Below, piece after piece: positions 22,849 through 33,023 of a DNA stretch of 64,000 nt. The DNA is taken from the NCBI RefSeq assembly GCF_030052815.1, contig NC_079496.1, positions 67,073,652 through 67,137,651 of the forward strand, given 5' to 3'. The position numbers and the translations under genes are program-made. Position 1 is the first letter of the stretch. The number at the start of each line of letters is the position of its first letter. Source of the stretch: Hevea brasiliensis. Its lineage: Eukaryota; Streptophyta; Magnoliopsida; Malpighiales; Euphorbiaceae. The notes beneath the pieces were generated by a model. It saw only the letters and a program-made list of their open reading frames with translations, was not told where the DNA came from and made no database searches.

Positions 22849-24086
22849 ATGGAAGAGGGTGATCGTTTAGTCGATCAATCTATAGAGGCTGAGGTGCAAA
22901 GGGATGCCCCAGCCGTACATAATGTTAGTGGTTCAGCAGCACCAGCCCCTACAGTACCGCAGTTTCCTGCTCAGTTCGCTCAGCAGATGGCTGCAATGTC
23001 CCAACAAATGGCTGGTAATGTGCCTACTCAAGTCCCAATACAGACACCAGTGGTACAACCACAGTCTTCTGCAAGGCAGTATGATAAATTGATGAAATAT
23101 GGGGCTACAGAGTTCAAGGGGACAGTAGATCCTCTAGAAGCTGAACAGTGGTTAGAGAGGATGGATAGAGTATTCAAGAAACTGCATTGTACAGAGGAGC
23201 TCAGATTTGAATACTCAGTATCTTTGCTGTGGGGATGCTTATGATCGGTGGAAAACCATTCCCACACCGTAGAACTCGCAGATTAACATGGAATGACTTT
23301 CTCAGTGAATTCGCAGTAAATATGTCCCCGATGCTTATGTGGACCGAAGTCGCAAGAGTTCCTAAGTCCAAACAGGGAATGATCGGTGGTGAGTATGAAA
23401 GAGAATTTTTCCACTGAGCCATTATGCAGTAAGTCTACTTTCTACCAGCAGGGAGAGATGCAAGAGGTTTGAAACCGGCTTGAAGCCCAGTATCAGATTA
23501 CAAGTAGTCGGCTTCAAACACACTAACTTCTCCGAACTTATTTCTCAAGCTCTAGAGTTAGAAAGAATTGAGTCTAAAGTTGCTCCTGAGAAAAAGAAAT
23601 CAGAGAAGACAGAAAAAGAGGGAAATTCAGTAGAACAGAGTTCTAGTGGTCTTACTGGAAAGAGAAAAAACTTTGGGGGATACAACAGAGATAGTAAGAA
23701 GTCCATTAGAGATAGATCTTCCGATGTAAACCACCCCGATCCGATCAGCAAACTCAACAGAAACCCAGAAATGCGCTGTCAGATCGACTTTGTGAAAGTT
23801 GTGGTAAACCACATAGTGGGGTATGTTATAGAGCCGTAGGAGCATGTTTTAACTGTGGAGAGACTGGCCATTTTGCTAGGGATTGTGTAAATCCAGTGTC
23901 GCTCGATCATTTACTACACCAAAGGGATCAACCCAAGTTTCTACCCCAAATAGTTCACCATCAGTTAGTAGAGGCAGAGGTAGAGGTAGGGGTAGTACAC
24001 CTAGAAGTCAGAGTACTGTGAATCAGCCAGAACAGGGTGATGCTCCAGCTGGAGTATACGCTATACGACAGAGAGAAGAGGCTTAG
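22849..24086 (+). pseudogene. T3 gag remnant with CCHC zinc knuckle
   Basis: The ATG at 22849 opens MEEGDRLVDQSIEAEVQRDA. It is homologous to the T2 gag at 51781 (both begin MEEGDR and share KYGAT, FKGTVDPLE and WLERMDRVFKKLHC). The capsid frame breaks near 23226 and again before 23480, where VGFKHTNFSELISQALELER continues. A further shift leads to CFNCGETGHFARDC (23845-23886), a CX2CX4HX4C nucleic-acid-binding knuckle. The end (23883-24086) is a Gly/Arg/Ser-rich tail. At least three frameshifts are present, so this copy makes no full Gag even though its LTRs are young. Confidence 0.88.
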
Positions 24087-24270
24087 ACTTTTGATATTAT
24101 TACTGGTACTTTCTCAATTAGTGACTAAGATATATATATGTATTGTTTGCCCTGGAACCTGTATACTTTTATGCTAGTGTTAGAACTACATGTTCTGTTA
24201 TTATTCCTTTACAAGGGAATAAATTTTGATGCATTAGTGATTAGTCCTTAAGATAAGGATTGTGATAATA
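24087..24270 (+). pseudogene. T3 protease start (fragment)
   Basis: Codons for ITGTFSISD at about 24100 match AGTFSISD of T2 protease (53055 onward). FDALVISP near 24228 matches FEVLVTSP. A stop follows ISD, and similarity fades after about 24265. Confidence 0.65.
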
Positions 24271-25154
24271 AGTGAAATTAGTTTTGAAAGAGTTTATCGG
24301 CGAAAAGTATTTCCTGACACACCATAAGTTATAAAGCTAATTGGCGAGCCTATTTAATGTAAAGCAAGAGGACGTAAAGGTAAGATGCAGTAATGGAATT
24401 GCTCTAGATGAGGGCAAGGAGGTTACTGTTAGAAATTGCTAATGGATATTGCAATCAAAATAAGATTCGAATATCAGTGAATTCGAAATGGATAAAAGAT
24501 AGGAAAGTTTGATCTATTGGGATGTATCGTAATAACTATGCAATGTTCTTGATGTTTATACTGTAAGCTGCAGATTACAGTACTAACTTGAGATTATTGT
24601 GTAGAGCTACGTACTACCCGATAGTACACCTAGATGAGAATAGTTGCCAACGGCATCTGTTTTGGTATAGTTATGCCATGACAGAATTTAATTGTTAGAA
24701 ATAAGTTTGAAAATCCTACTTAGAGATCTAAAACTCAAGAGTTAGAATATCGAAAGGTTATAGTTCAGTACAAAAGGAAGTAAGTTATAGAATATTGACA
24801 GATAAAAAGAGTTATGGAAGTAGAGATTTGAACAGTTGATTCATATATAACATAGAAATATTACGAATGTGAGGAAGACTGTGGACTAGAATGGTCAGAG
24901 GACCAATGACTGATGAATGATTCTAACATGACCTCAAGGGTCATTCAAGAAGGAACGTGAACCGAAATATTAGACAACACAATAGTAAGAGGAGATTAGT
25001 ATTATACAAACAAATTAAACGTGGTATTAGATTGTTAAAAGTCTTATACAAATTTGAGGAAAAGAAGATTATACGATCATATAGACAGGAGAAAATAAAC
25101 GTACGACTATTGTAAGATAGCTATTGGGTAAAATTTCATGGACGAAATTTATTT
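24271..25154 (+). other. Unrecognised internal sequence of T3
   Basis: About 0.9 kb lies between the protease scrap and the polypurine tract, where a complete element has some 3.3 kb of pol. I see no RT, RNase H, integrase or chromodomain motif in any frame and no frame above 60 codons. It is AT-rich and purine-rich on the plus strand. It may be a heavily decayed pol remnant or captured sequence; nothing in it decides between these. Only the last 30 or so bases (ATTTCATGGACGAAATTTAT) match the normal Tekay pre-LTR sequence. Confidence 0.6.
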
Positions 25155-25167
25155 AAGGGGGGTAGAA
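25155..25167 (+). other. T3 polypurine tract
   Basis: AAGGGGGGTAGAA lies just before the 3' LTR start at 25169, with one T in the purine run. Confidence 0.75.
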
Positions 25168-25168
25168 T

Positions 25169-28100
25169 TGTAACACCCCTAAGTTCGGTAGTGCGTTCTG
25201 CTGTTCCAGTGACCAGTGCTGTCCGGACAGCTAGGATGCCTAGAACCACACTTCAATGAGAGTGAGGAGACATAAAATAATGAAATACAAGAAAAGAAAG
25301 TACAAGAAAAACAAAGGAAAAATGATAGCAAAGAAATGTGATCAAGTTAAACGAGCCGGGAAACCTAGCGATGGGTGATCAGACGGAAGTCACGCGTGGA
25401 CCGTTGACTAGCTCCCGGATCATGGGGAACCCCGAAAACATTTTTAGGACTTAAATAGAACCTTGTTGAAGAATAAATCTCATTAGAAAGTTCAAAGAAA
25501 AATTTAATAATTAGTACATAGTAAAGTGAGAAATCGAAAATAGACAAATTCCAGATACTGAAAAATCGAACGAATCTAACAGGGGCATTATGGTCATTTG
25601 ACACCCCGAATTGTCTTTTGACCTAAATGTCCATTAAAAATAAATAATATTACACTTAGAAAATAAAATGAAAAATTAGTTTAATGGTACTTAAAGTAAA
25701 TAGTTAAAATCATGGGTTAATGTGGGATTAAGTGAACAATTAGATTATAAAATGATTAAATTTGTGAGTGGACCACTAATGCATAAATTAAATACATAAT
25801 AGGGCAGCTGTAACTCCACTAAACCAGCAGAAATATTCATCTTCTCCAAAGCATTCAAACTTGCCGAATTGAAGGAAAGGAGAAGAACTCCATGGGCGTT
25901 TGCATGCAAGCTTGATCCATCCTCCATTTTCAACTCCAATCTCTTAGGTTCCTTCATGAAACTTTGTCTACACATCACAAGGAAGATATTGACACCAAAT
26001 TTGAGAAGTTTGGTGAAGGTTTAGCAAGTTACAATTAAAGGTAAGTTTACATTTTTGAGAATTCCTTTGTTAAACTTTATGTTCATGTTATGGGTGTTAG
26101 TTTTGTGAAGGAAATTTTAAAGTTTAAATAGTTATTGAGATAGCCATTTTTGAACAGCCATGAGGTCACGCATTTAATGATTTATTATGCATATAATTGA
26201 TGAGAAATAATGTTGATCATGGTGATTTAATATCCTAGTGAATTATTTCACATATATATGGTGATTTATGCACTTGGATGGGAATTAGTAAATTGTAGGG
26301 CACTTTGATGTTGAAGGACAATTTTCCGCAGCTTGGGAACACTTGAGTAAATGTATGTATTCATGGAAGTGTAGGCAGAATATTGACCTAGAAGGATTGA
26401 TGGATATGTATGGAGATTGATATTGTAAAGTGTATGTAAGATTTGTAATGGTTAGTTGTGAATGTAATGGTACTTAGAACTTGTAAATGTGAATTATATT
26501 TGGTGTGTTGAGGGTAATTGTAATCTGCCCAAAGTAATGTTAGTGTAAAGTAGAATATGCTTTTGGTAATGTACCAAAACAGATTGGTAGAGAAGTAAAC
26601 AAATTGCAAGGTAAATGTGTGTAATTGATGTGTGTTAAGCAAAGTAACCAAGGGCAGTGTACATTTTAGCCAATAAGTTTAAATGTGTAACCTCAATTGG
26701 TATGAGACCAATTGGAGGTGGAACTAGGCACAAAATGTGCCAACTTTCATTGAGAGAACATACCAAAATTCTGCTTGCAAGGTGATGTGAAAAATGACCA
26801 ATTCGGATTAGGTACACTTGAGACCTAAAAACTGACCATTTGGGCAGCAGTGAGTGTTTAGGCCATAACTCACTCAAAACAGGTCCAATTGACCTGAAAT
26901 TTTGACCAAGAATAGTTAAGACCCTTACCTACAAGTCTTATGAAGACACCAAAACCCAGAAATGACCAGAAGCAAGTCAAAAAGCTTGCAAAAGTTCGGG
27001 TCCAAAAACTGGCCGAACCAAAGTTGACCAAATTGACCAAAAATTGACCTAATTTGATACCAATTGACCAGCAATAGTATAATGACCATAACTTGGTCTA
27101 CTTAACTCGGATTGACCTGAAATTTTGCCCTGCGTGCAATAAGACATAGATCTACAAGTTTGTAGTTTTGACCAAAACTCGAAAACCGAGGAAACTAGGT
27201 TGTCCGGCTAGGTCAAACTAGTATCCCGAAATCCAGCAATTTGCAATAAAATGCAAGAAAATGCAATATACATAGAATTGAGTTTGGTAACACGTACCAA
27301 ACCTAAAACCCTATCGAATATGATATATTAATGACACGAAAACCTAATTTACCTAAAACGCATCGAGGGTTGGTATATTAGGTGATTAAGCAAATAAAGG
27401 TATTCAGTGAATTGTTTATCGAACATTATCGTTAGAGGCAAATTAATTTAGCACTGAAACACTTCAAATTGTGTTTCCCAGTTAACAAGGACTCAGCAAA
27501 AGGGAAAGAAATACTGAGTCAAGACCAGGAGACAAATATCAGAGGTTTATGCACAACAACTGTTTCTTTTGAATTATTTTCAATTGAAATAAATATTGAC
27601 TATTTGTATATTATTGTTTTAAATTGTGGAAATGTGTTTGATGGACACTTATTGATTGAAAACATTGTGAATGGTTTGAAACTGTGAAAAATTGTTTGAA
27701 TGATATTGATGGATACTTATTGATTGAAAAGCACTGTAAATGGTTTTTGTGGAAATTGAAGTGAATTACGAATTGTGTTGCCAATTTGTGAATGAAATTA
27801 TCACTTGGGAAATTTATTGGATTCTTACGGATCATTTGAATAAAATGTTTGGAATTGTTTTGACTCACAATTGGCATGACACTGATACTATGTTCCTCCT
27901 CCATTAATGGGGTGAGTGTGATTATTCCTCCCTCTTTGACTTATCAGTCTGGGGTGAGTATGATTATGTTCCTCCCTCTTTGACTTATCAGTCTAGGGTG
28001 AGTATGATTATGTTCCTCCCTCTTTGACTTATCAGTCTGAGGTGAGTGTGGATGAGTACTCATTATATAGCTAGCTTCCTCCCTCATTGATTTCGATTAT

Positions 28101-29382
28101 TGGGGTGAGTGTGTCTTGTCGTGGTGTACAACACGGCATGTACGAAAAAAATTGTGTCATGGCTCAAATTGTGATATTGATTGGCAACACTGTATTCTGC
28201 AGTTATTTGATCGAATTGTGATATTGATTGGCAACACTGTATTCTTTAGTTATTTGATCGAATTGTGTTATTGATTTACAAAACGATATTATTCAGTTAT
28301 TTGATCGAATTGTGTTATTGATTTACAAAACGATATTATTCAGTTATTTGATCGAATTGTGTTATTGATTTACAAAACGATATTATTCAGTTATTTGATC
28401 GAATTGTGTTATTGATTTACAAAACGATATTATTAAGTTATTTGATCGAATTGTGTTATTGAATTGCAAAACGATATTATTCAGTTATTTGATCAAATTG
28501 TGATATTGATTGACAACACTGTGTTATTCAGTAATTTGATCAAATTGTGTATGAATTGGCAATACGGTATTCTTAAATTATTTGACTAAATTGTGTTATT
28601 ATAAATTTTGATAAGTTGTGAATTGGAGTTTAAATTCCTTGTGACATCCATTTTCTTGAATTTAACTATGGTTTTACGTATCCACTATTTATATGGTTTA
28701 TGAGTTGCGATTTAAAGTTGTATTTGGTTAATGTTGTGCACCACTGAGACATTGTCTCAGCGATAGCTTTTTATTGCTGTCGCAGGTAGACAGACAGATA
28801 GGGCAGTAGACTAGGCTGCTAGTACCGCCAGCGAGAGATTTTTGGGTATAGTGAGTATACCGCATTTTGTATTTTGTAATGTAATGTATATTCACTGTAT
28901 GTATATTTTGTTTTTGGTTTTGAGCAGTTGCAAATTCAAATTGTACCTTGAAGTTGTAAATTAATTATGAGCTTTTTGACTTGTAAAAACTGTATTATAT
29001 TTCCTTATCTCAGACTTTGAAAAATTTCTATGGAATTGAGTTGATAAATTGTTGTGTTGAGAAATGTATTGGAGTTGAGATTTGGAAAATTATTGAAGTG
29101 TCTTTTTACAGGTTTTCTGAAGAACTGTTTTATCCAAAATACAGATGGCACTCTGCCAAAATTTTTACAGAAATTCCAAATAAATCAAATGAGTTAATTG
29201 TTTCACTTCAGTTCACAAAAGTTTTTAACACCTGTAAATAGTGCTCACCATTGTAAAAGAAGTAAGAAAAGTTTTTAAAATCCCTTGTAGTGTACTTAAT
29301 GGGTTATCAGTAGACGAAGTTGGTAATTCATTAGGTATACTATGGGATCATGTTATGCCTTACAGAGGGGTAGGGTGTGACA
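25169..29382 (+). repeat. T3 3' LTR
   Basis: 4214 bp and nearly identical to the 5' LTR apart from one extra 43-bp repeat unit and a strongly divergent patch at about 25353-25600. Tandem arrays lie at 27896-28110 and 28167-28590, and the hairpin at 28744-28760. Confidence 0.93.
27896..28590 (+). repeat. Tandem arrays in T3 3' LTR (43-bp and 47-bp units)
   Basis: The first array (27896-28110) has one more CTCCCTCTTTGACTTATCAG unit than its 5' counterpart. The second (28167-28590) has the same ATTGTGTTATTGATTTAC units in about the same number. Confidence 0.85.
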
Positions 29383-31364
29383 ACCATAGAAACTTAAACT
29401 TCCATCATTAAATCTTGAATTCAAGCTTTGATAGAGAACTTGACAACAAAAAGAAGAAGAAAGGAAGAAGTTTTGAAGAGGTGAAAATTCAAAGTGAGGT
29501 TAGTAAGTTAAACTTTTGATTTCTAGTTGAATTATTAGGTTTAAATGCATGAATGAACTTAGAAGTTAACTTAAAATGAAATGAAAACAACTTTGGAGGA
29601 TTAATCATGGATTTTGGTCAACTAGGGTTTGCCAAGGTAATGCATGAATTTGATGGAATTAAAAGTGTATAGAAGCTTAATTGAGTTGAGGAATGATGTT
29701 GGTAGGCTTTGATTTAGTGAAATGTAACAATTAGGTAGTTAGGGTTTTGGCACCTAGGGTTTGGAAGGCAAAAAAAATTGAAGAAGTGGTGAAATGGTGT
29801 GTTTGACCTTGTTTGAGGTGAGAAATGGTCATTTGTGATCAATTGGTGTATGTTGGAAGTGTTAGAACCAATTGGAAATTCGGACTGGTTATGGGCAGTA
29901 TGCAGGCAGCATGACCAAGGTCTCTTTTAGGGACCAAAACTGAAAATTACAAGCCCAATTGGTGTGAGCCAATTGGGAATGAAACTAGATACAAAATGAC
30001 ACATTTTTCATTGAGGAATCATGCCCCAAAAATGACTAAAACCTAGTGAACAAATTGACCAAATCTGGACTTAAGTAATTTGACCTGTACAGAAATGACC
30101 AAATAAATAGTGTTTGTTCATTTAGCCACAACTTGGGCTAGGCAGGTCTAAATGACCTGAAATTTTACCAGTAGAAAGCTGAGATATAGACCTAAAACTT
30201 TCATGCAGAACACAAACCCAAATTATGCCCTTAACTAAGTCATTTAGCCATCCAAATTTGGTGACCTAAAACTGCCAAAACCAGTTTTGGTACCCAGAAA
30301 TCTGGGTAAGTCTAATCCGGCAGCCATGATTCAAATGGCTATACTTGAGCTACAAAACTCCAAATGGAGTAATTCAAAAAGAATAATAAAGTTAAGACAA
30401 TAAGGAACAATTTCTATGAAGAAAACTTAGCCAAATTCTAACAGCAACATGACCAATGGAACAGTGCAACCTAAGACACCAAAACTAAAAAATTGTAATT
30501 TTGCTTAAAAGACCTAAGTTTTGAGAAAACAACCAAAACCAACAAAATTGGTGACCAAAATGTGGTATGTGAGGATAGTTGGAGTTCCCATACCTTTTAA
30601 GTATAAGAAAGTCAATATTTTGACTTGAATAGTACCATAAATAGTAACCTCAACATGAAAATTTGCAAGAATACAAGTTTAAACATATTGGAATTAGTTA
30701 TTGGAATTGTTATGAAGTAAAGATACTGAGATACTATAAATTTTGTGTTTTAGCTGAAAAAGACCCGGAAGGTCTAAGAGACCGAGTCAAGGCCTAAAGG
30801 CGACTCACGTCAGGTTTGTGCACAATAAACCTTATTTGAGCATTTTGTCATTAAAAAACTGATTTGGTATGATTTATGAAAATTTGGTGTTAATCATGAA
30901 TTGTGTTGCCACTTTGTGAACGAAACTATGACTTTGGAAATTTATCGGATTTCTCATGAATTATTTGAATAAAATGTTTGAAATAGATTTTTGATTCACA
31001 CTTAGCATGACAGTGCCTTATTAGTCCTCCTCCATTTATGGGGTGATATCGATTATTTTTCCTGCCTCTCTAGTTTACCAGTTGAGGTTATAGTTCGGAT
31101 GAGTACTCATTAGCTAGCTAGTCACCTCCCTTATTGATTTTAATTAGTGGGGTTGTAGATCGCTTTGTCATGGTGTACAACATGACATTGATTGGAAATT
31201 TTGTATCATGACTTAAGTTGTGTATGAATTAGCAACACTATGTTTATTAAATTGTTTGACCAAGAATTGTGCTATAATGAGTTTTGATGATTTGTGTAAT
31301 ATTTAAATTGTGATTTATCAATGAATGTTTTATGTATTGTATTTCAAATTTTTATTGTGCACCA

Positions 31365-31384
31365 CTGAGTATTTTTATACTCAG
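31365..31384 (+). other. Conserved LTR hairpin, extended form (T2 solo LTR)
   Basis: A perfect 8-bp stem: CTGAGTAT (31365-31372) with ATACTCAG (31377-31384) over TTTT, preceded by the shared CACCA. A second stem-loop, GCGATAGC with GCTGTAGC, follows. Confidence 0.8.
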
Positions 31385-32026
31385 CGATAGCTTGTTTTGC
31401 TGTAGCAGATAAGAGCAAGGAAAAAGCAGCAGAGTGAGCTGCTAAACTGGAAAAGCCTTCGCTGATTTTGTACGAGTATTATTTTATACCCAATGTAATT
31501 TAGTTTGATGTAAATAAATATTATTCATATGTATTAATGTAAAGTTGAGCAGTTGTATTTATAAATTGTAATAATATTATTTTTGGATTTTATATCTGTA
31601 AATTAAATTTGTGAATGTAAATTAGCTTTATTGAATGTAATGTTAATGGAATTATTTTGAAATGTTTTGATCTGAGAATTTTAAGTTGAATTGAGATTAT
31701 TTGGAGTTTGGGAGTTGTGAAAAATTTATTGGAAGTGTTTTTGTCAGGTATTTGAAGAACTGTTTTATCAAAATACAGACAGCACTCTGCCGAAATTTTT
31801 ATAAAATTTGCGAAAAAAAAAATTGGGACAAAAATTTTAAGTAGTTTTAAAACTTCGAATAAATAATTTTAATTCCTACCAAAATACTTACCACTTCCAA
31901 AATGTAAGAAAATGGTTTTAAAATCCCTTGTAGGATACTTAATGAGTTATCGGTAGGTGGAGTTCGGTAGTTCATTAAGTATTCTAAGGGATCATGTCAT
32001 GCCTTACAGAGGGGTGAGGTGTGACA

Positions 32027-33023
32027 GAACCTGCTCCACCAGCTCCAGTAGAGCCTGCTCAGCCTCCACAGGCCATGTTCCAGCAAATGGCCGAGTTCTT
32101 CAGACAGATGGCTGGGGTAATGCCACCACCACCACCTCCTCCACAACAGAAATTACGTCTGGAAAGATTGAGAAAATTTGGAGCAACTCCACTGCACTCT
32201 AGAGCAAAATCTAGAAGCTGTTGTATCTCTGTTGCAAGATGATGCCTAACAATGGTGGGATATAGTGTCTAGTGAAGTGCAGCCATAATTAATAACTTGG
32301 GACTTCTTTCTCTCAGAATTCAAGAAGAAGTATGTGGGTAGTGTATACCTGGAAGAGAGAAGAAGAGAGTTCATTAACCTGAGGTAGAGATAGCTGACAG
32401 TGGCAGACTATGAAAAAGAATTTGTTAGACTGAGTCGTTATGGAAGGGAGATAGTCCCTAATGAAGCTGAGAGATGTAAAAGATTTAAAGAGGGATTAAA
32501 TGAAAATATAAAGATCATGATTACTACCTTGGGAATCACAGATTTCACCAAGTTAGTGGAAGCTGCGATAAAAGTTGAAAAGGTTAGAATAAGTGAGTAG
32601 ACTAGAAGGGAGAGACAGCAGAAGAAGAGCCCGAGTCAGTCTAGCTCATCTCCTGCACCAGGAAAGAAGTTCAAAGGTCCACCTGCACAGAGTTCAGGTC
32701 AACCTCAAGGTCAGGGTCAGTCCCAGGGGCCCAGGCCACAGTTCACCCCTAGGAGAGGTCAGTCCACACCATCAGTGGGCAGCTCTCCAGGGACGGGGTT
32801 CAGGGGACCAGCCCCAGCATCTTCTGCATGTCCGCATTGCCTGAAGTGGCATAAGGGGGAGTGTTGGAGAGTGACGGGTGCCTGCTTAAGGTGTGGGTCA
32901 ACAAAGCATCAGTTAAGGAACTATCCACGCAGAACTGCTACAGCTACTCCAACACAAGCATATAGACCTGCTCCTACACCACAAAGGGGTAGGAAATCTA
33001 GCAAATCTGAGGCAGTGGGATGA
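32027..33023 (+). pseudogene. T1-b gag, main part
   Basis: Gag continues in frame from the 17625 start. A Pro-rich stretch with FQQMAEFFRQMAGV is followed by a deletion of part of the capsid after KFGAT. Capsid resumes with VVSLLQDDA, QWWD, ITWDFFLSEFKKKYVG, YLEERRREFINLR and ADYEKEFVRLSRYGREIVP. A Gln/Ser/Pro-rich linker leads to CPHCLKWHKGEC and a knuckle CLRCGSTKHQLRNY, whose last cysteine is tyrosine. Stops include two CAG-to-TAG changes in LR-R-L (about 32383 and 32389), one at 32598 and one at 33021. It is not functional. Confidence 0.88.

Larger units (their letters stand above)
18485..29382 (+). mobile_element. T3: complete, young, non-autonomous gypsy element
   Basis: It is 10,898 bp, bounded by TGTAACACCCCTAAGTTC and GGGTGTGACA, with TSD ACCAT (18480-18484 and 29383-29387). 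LTRs are 4175 and 4214 bp and nearly identical over most of their length. The internal region is only 2509 bp: primer site, broken gag, the start of protease and about 0.9 kb of unrecognised sequence, then a polypurine tract. RT, RNase H and integrase are absent, so it must have been moved in trans, probably by a Tekay relative such as T2, whose gag it resembles. Gag-only LTR elements of this layout are known in plants as TR-GAG. Confidence 0.93.
17714..32026 (+). mobile_element. T2 solo LTR in T1-b gag, itself split by T3
   Basis: The pieces are 17714-18484 and 29388-32026, together 3410 bp. They begin TGTAACACCCCTATTTGCAT and end GGTGTGACA. TSD GAACC is at 17709-17713 and 32027-32031. The LTRs of the complete T2 element at 48066 (3526 bp) match the 5' part well. 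The 3' part differs more and in places resembles T3 LTRs. No internal region is present, so it is a solo LTR. An extended hairpin lies at 31365-31384. Confidence 0.92.

Noticed and set aside
17714..32026. A full-length T2 element inside T1-b gag
   Set aside because: After removing T3 only one LTR length remains, with no T2 internal region, so it is a solo LTR.
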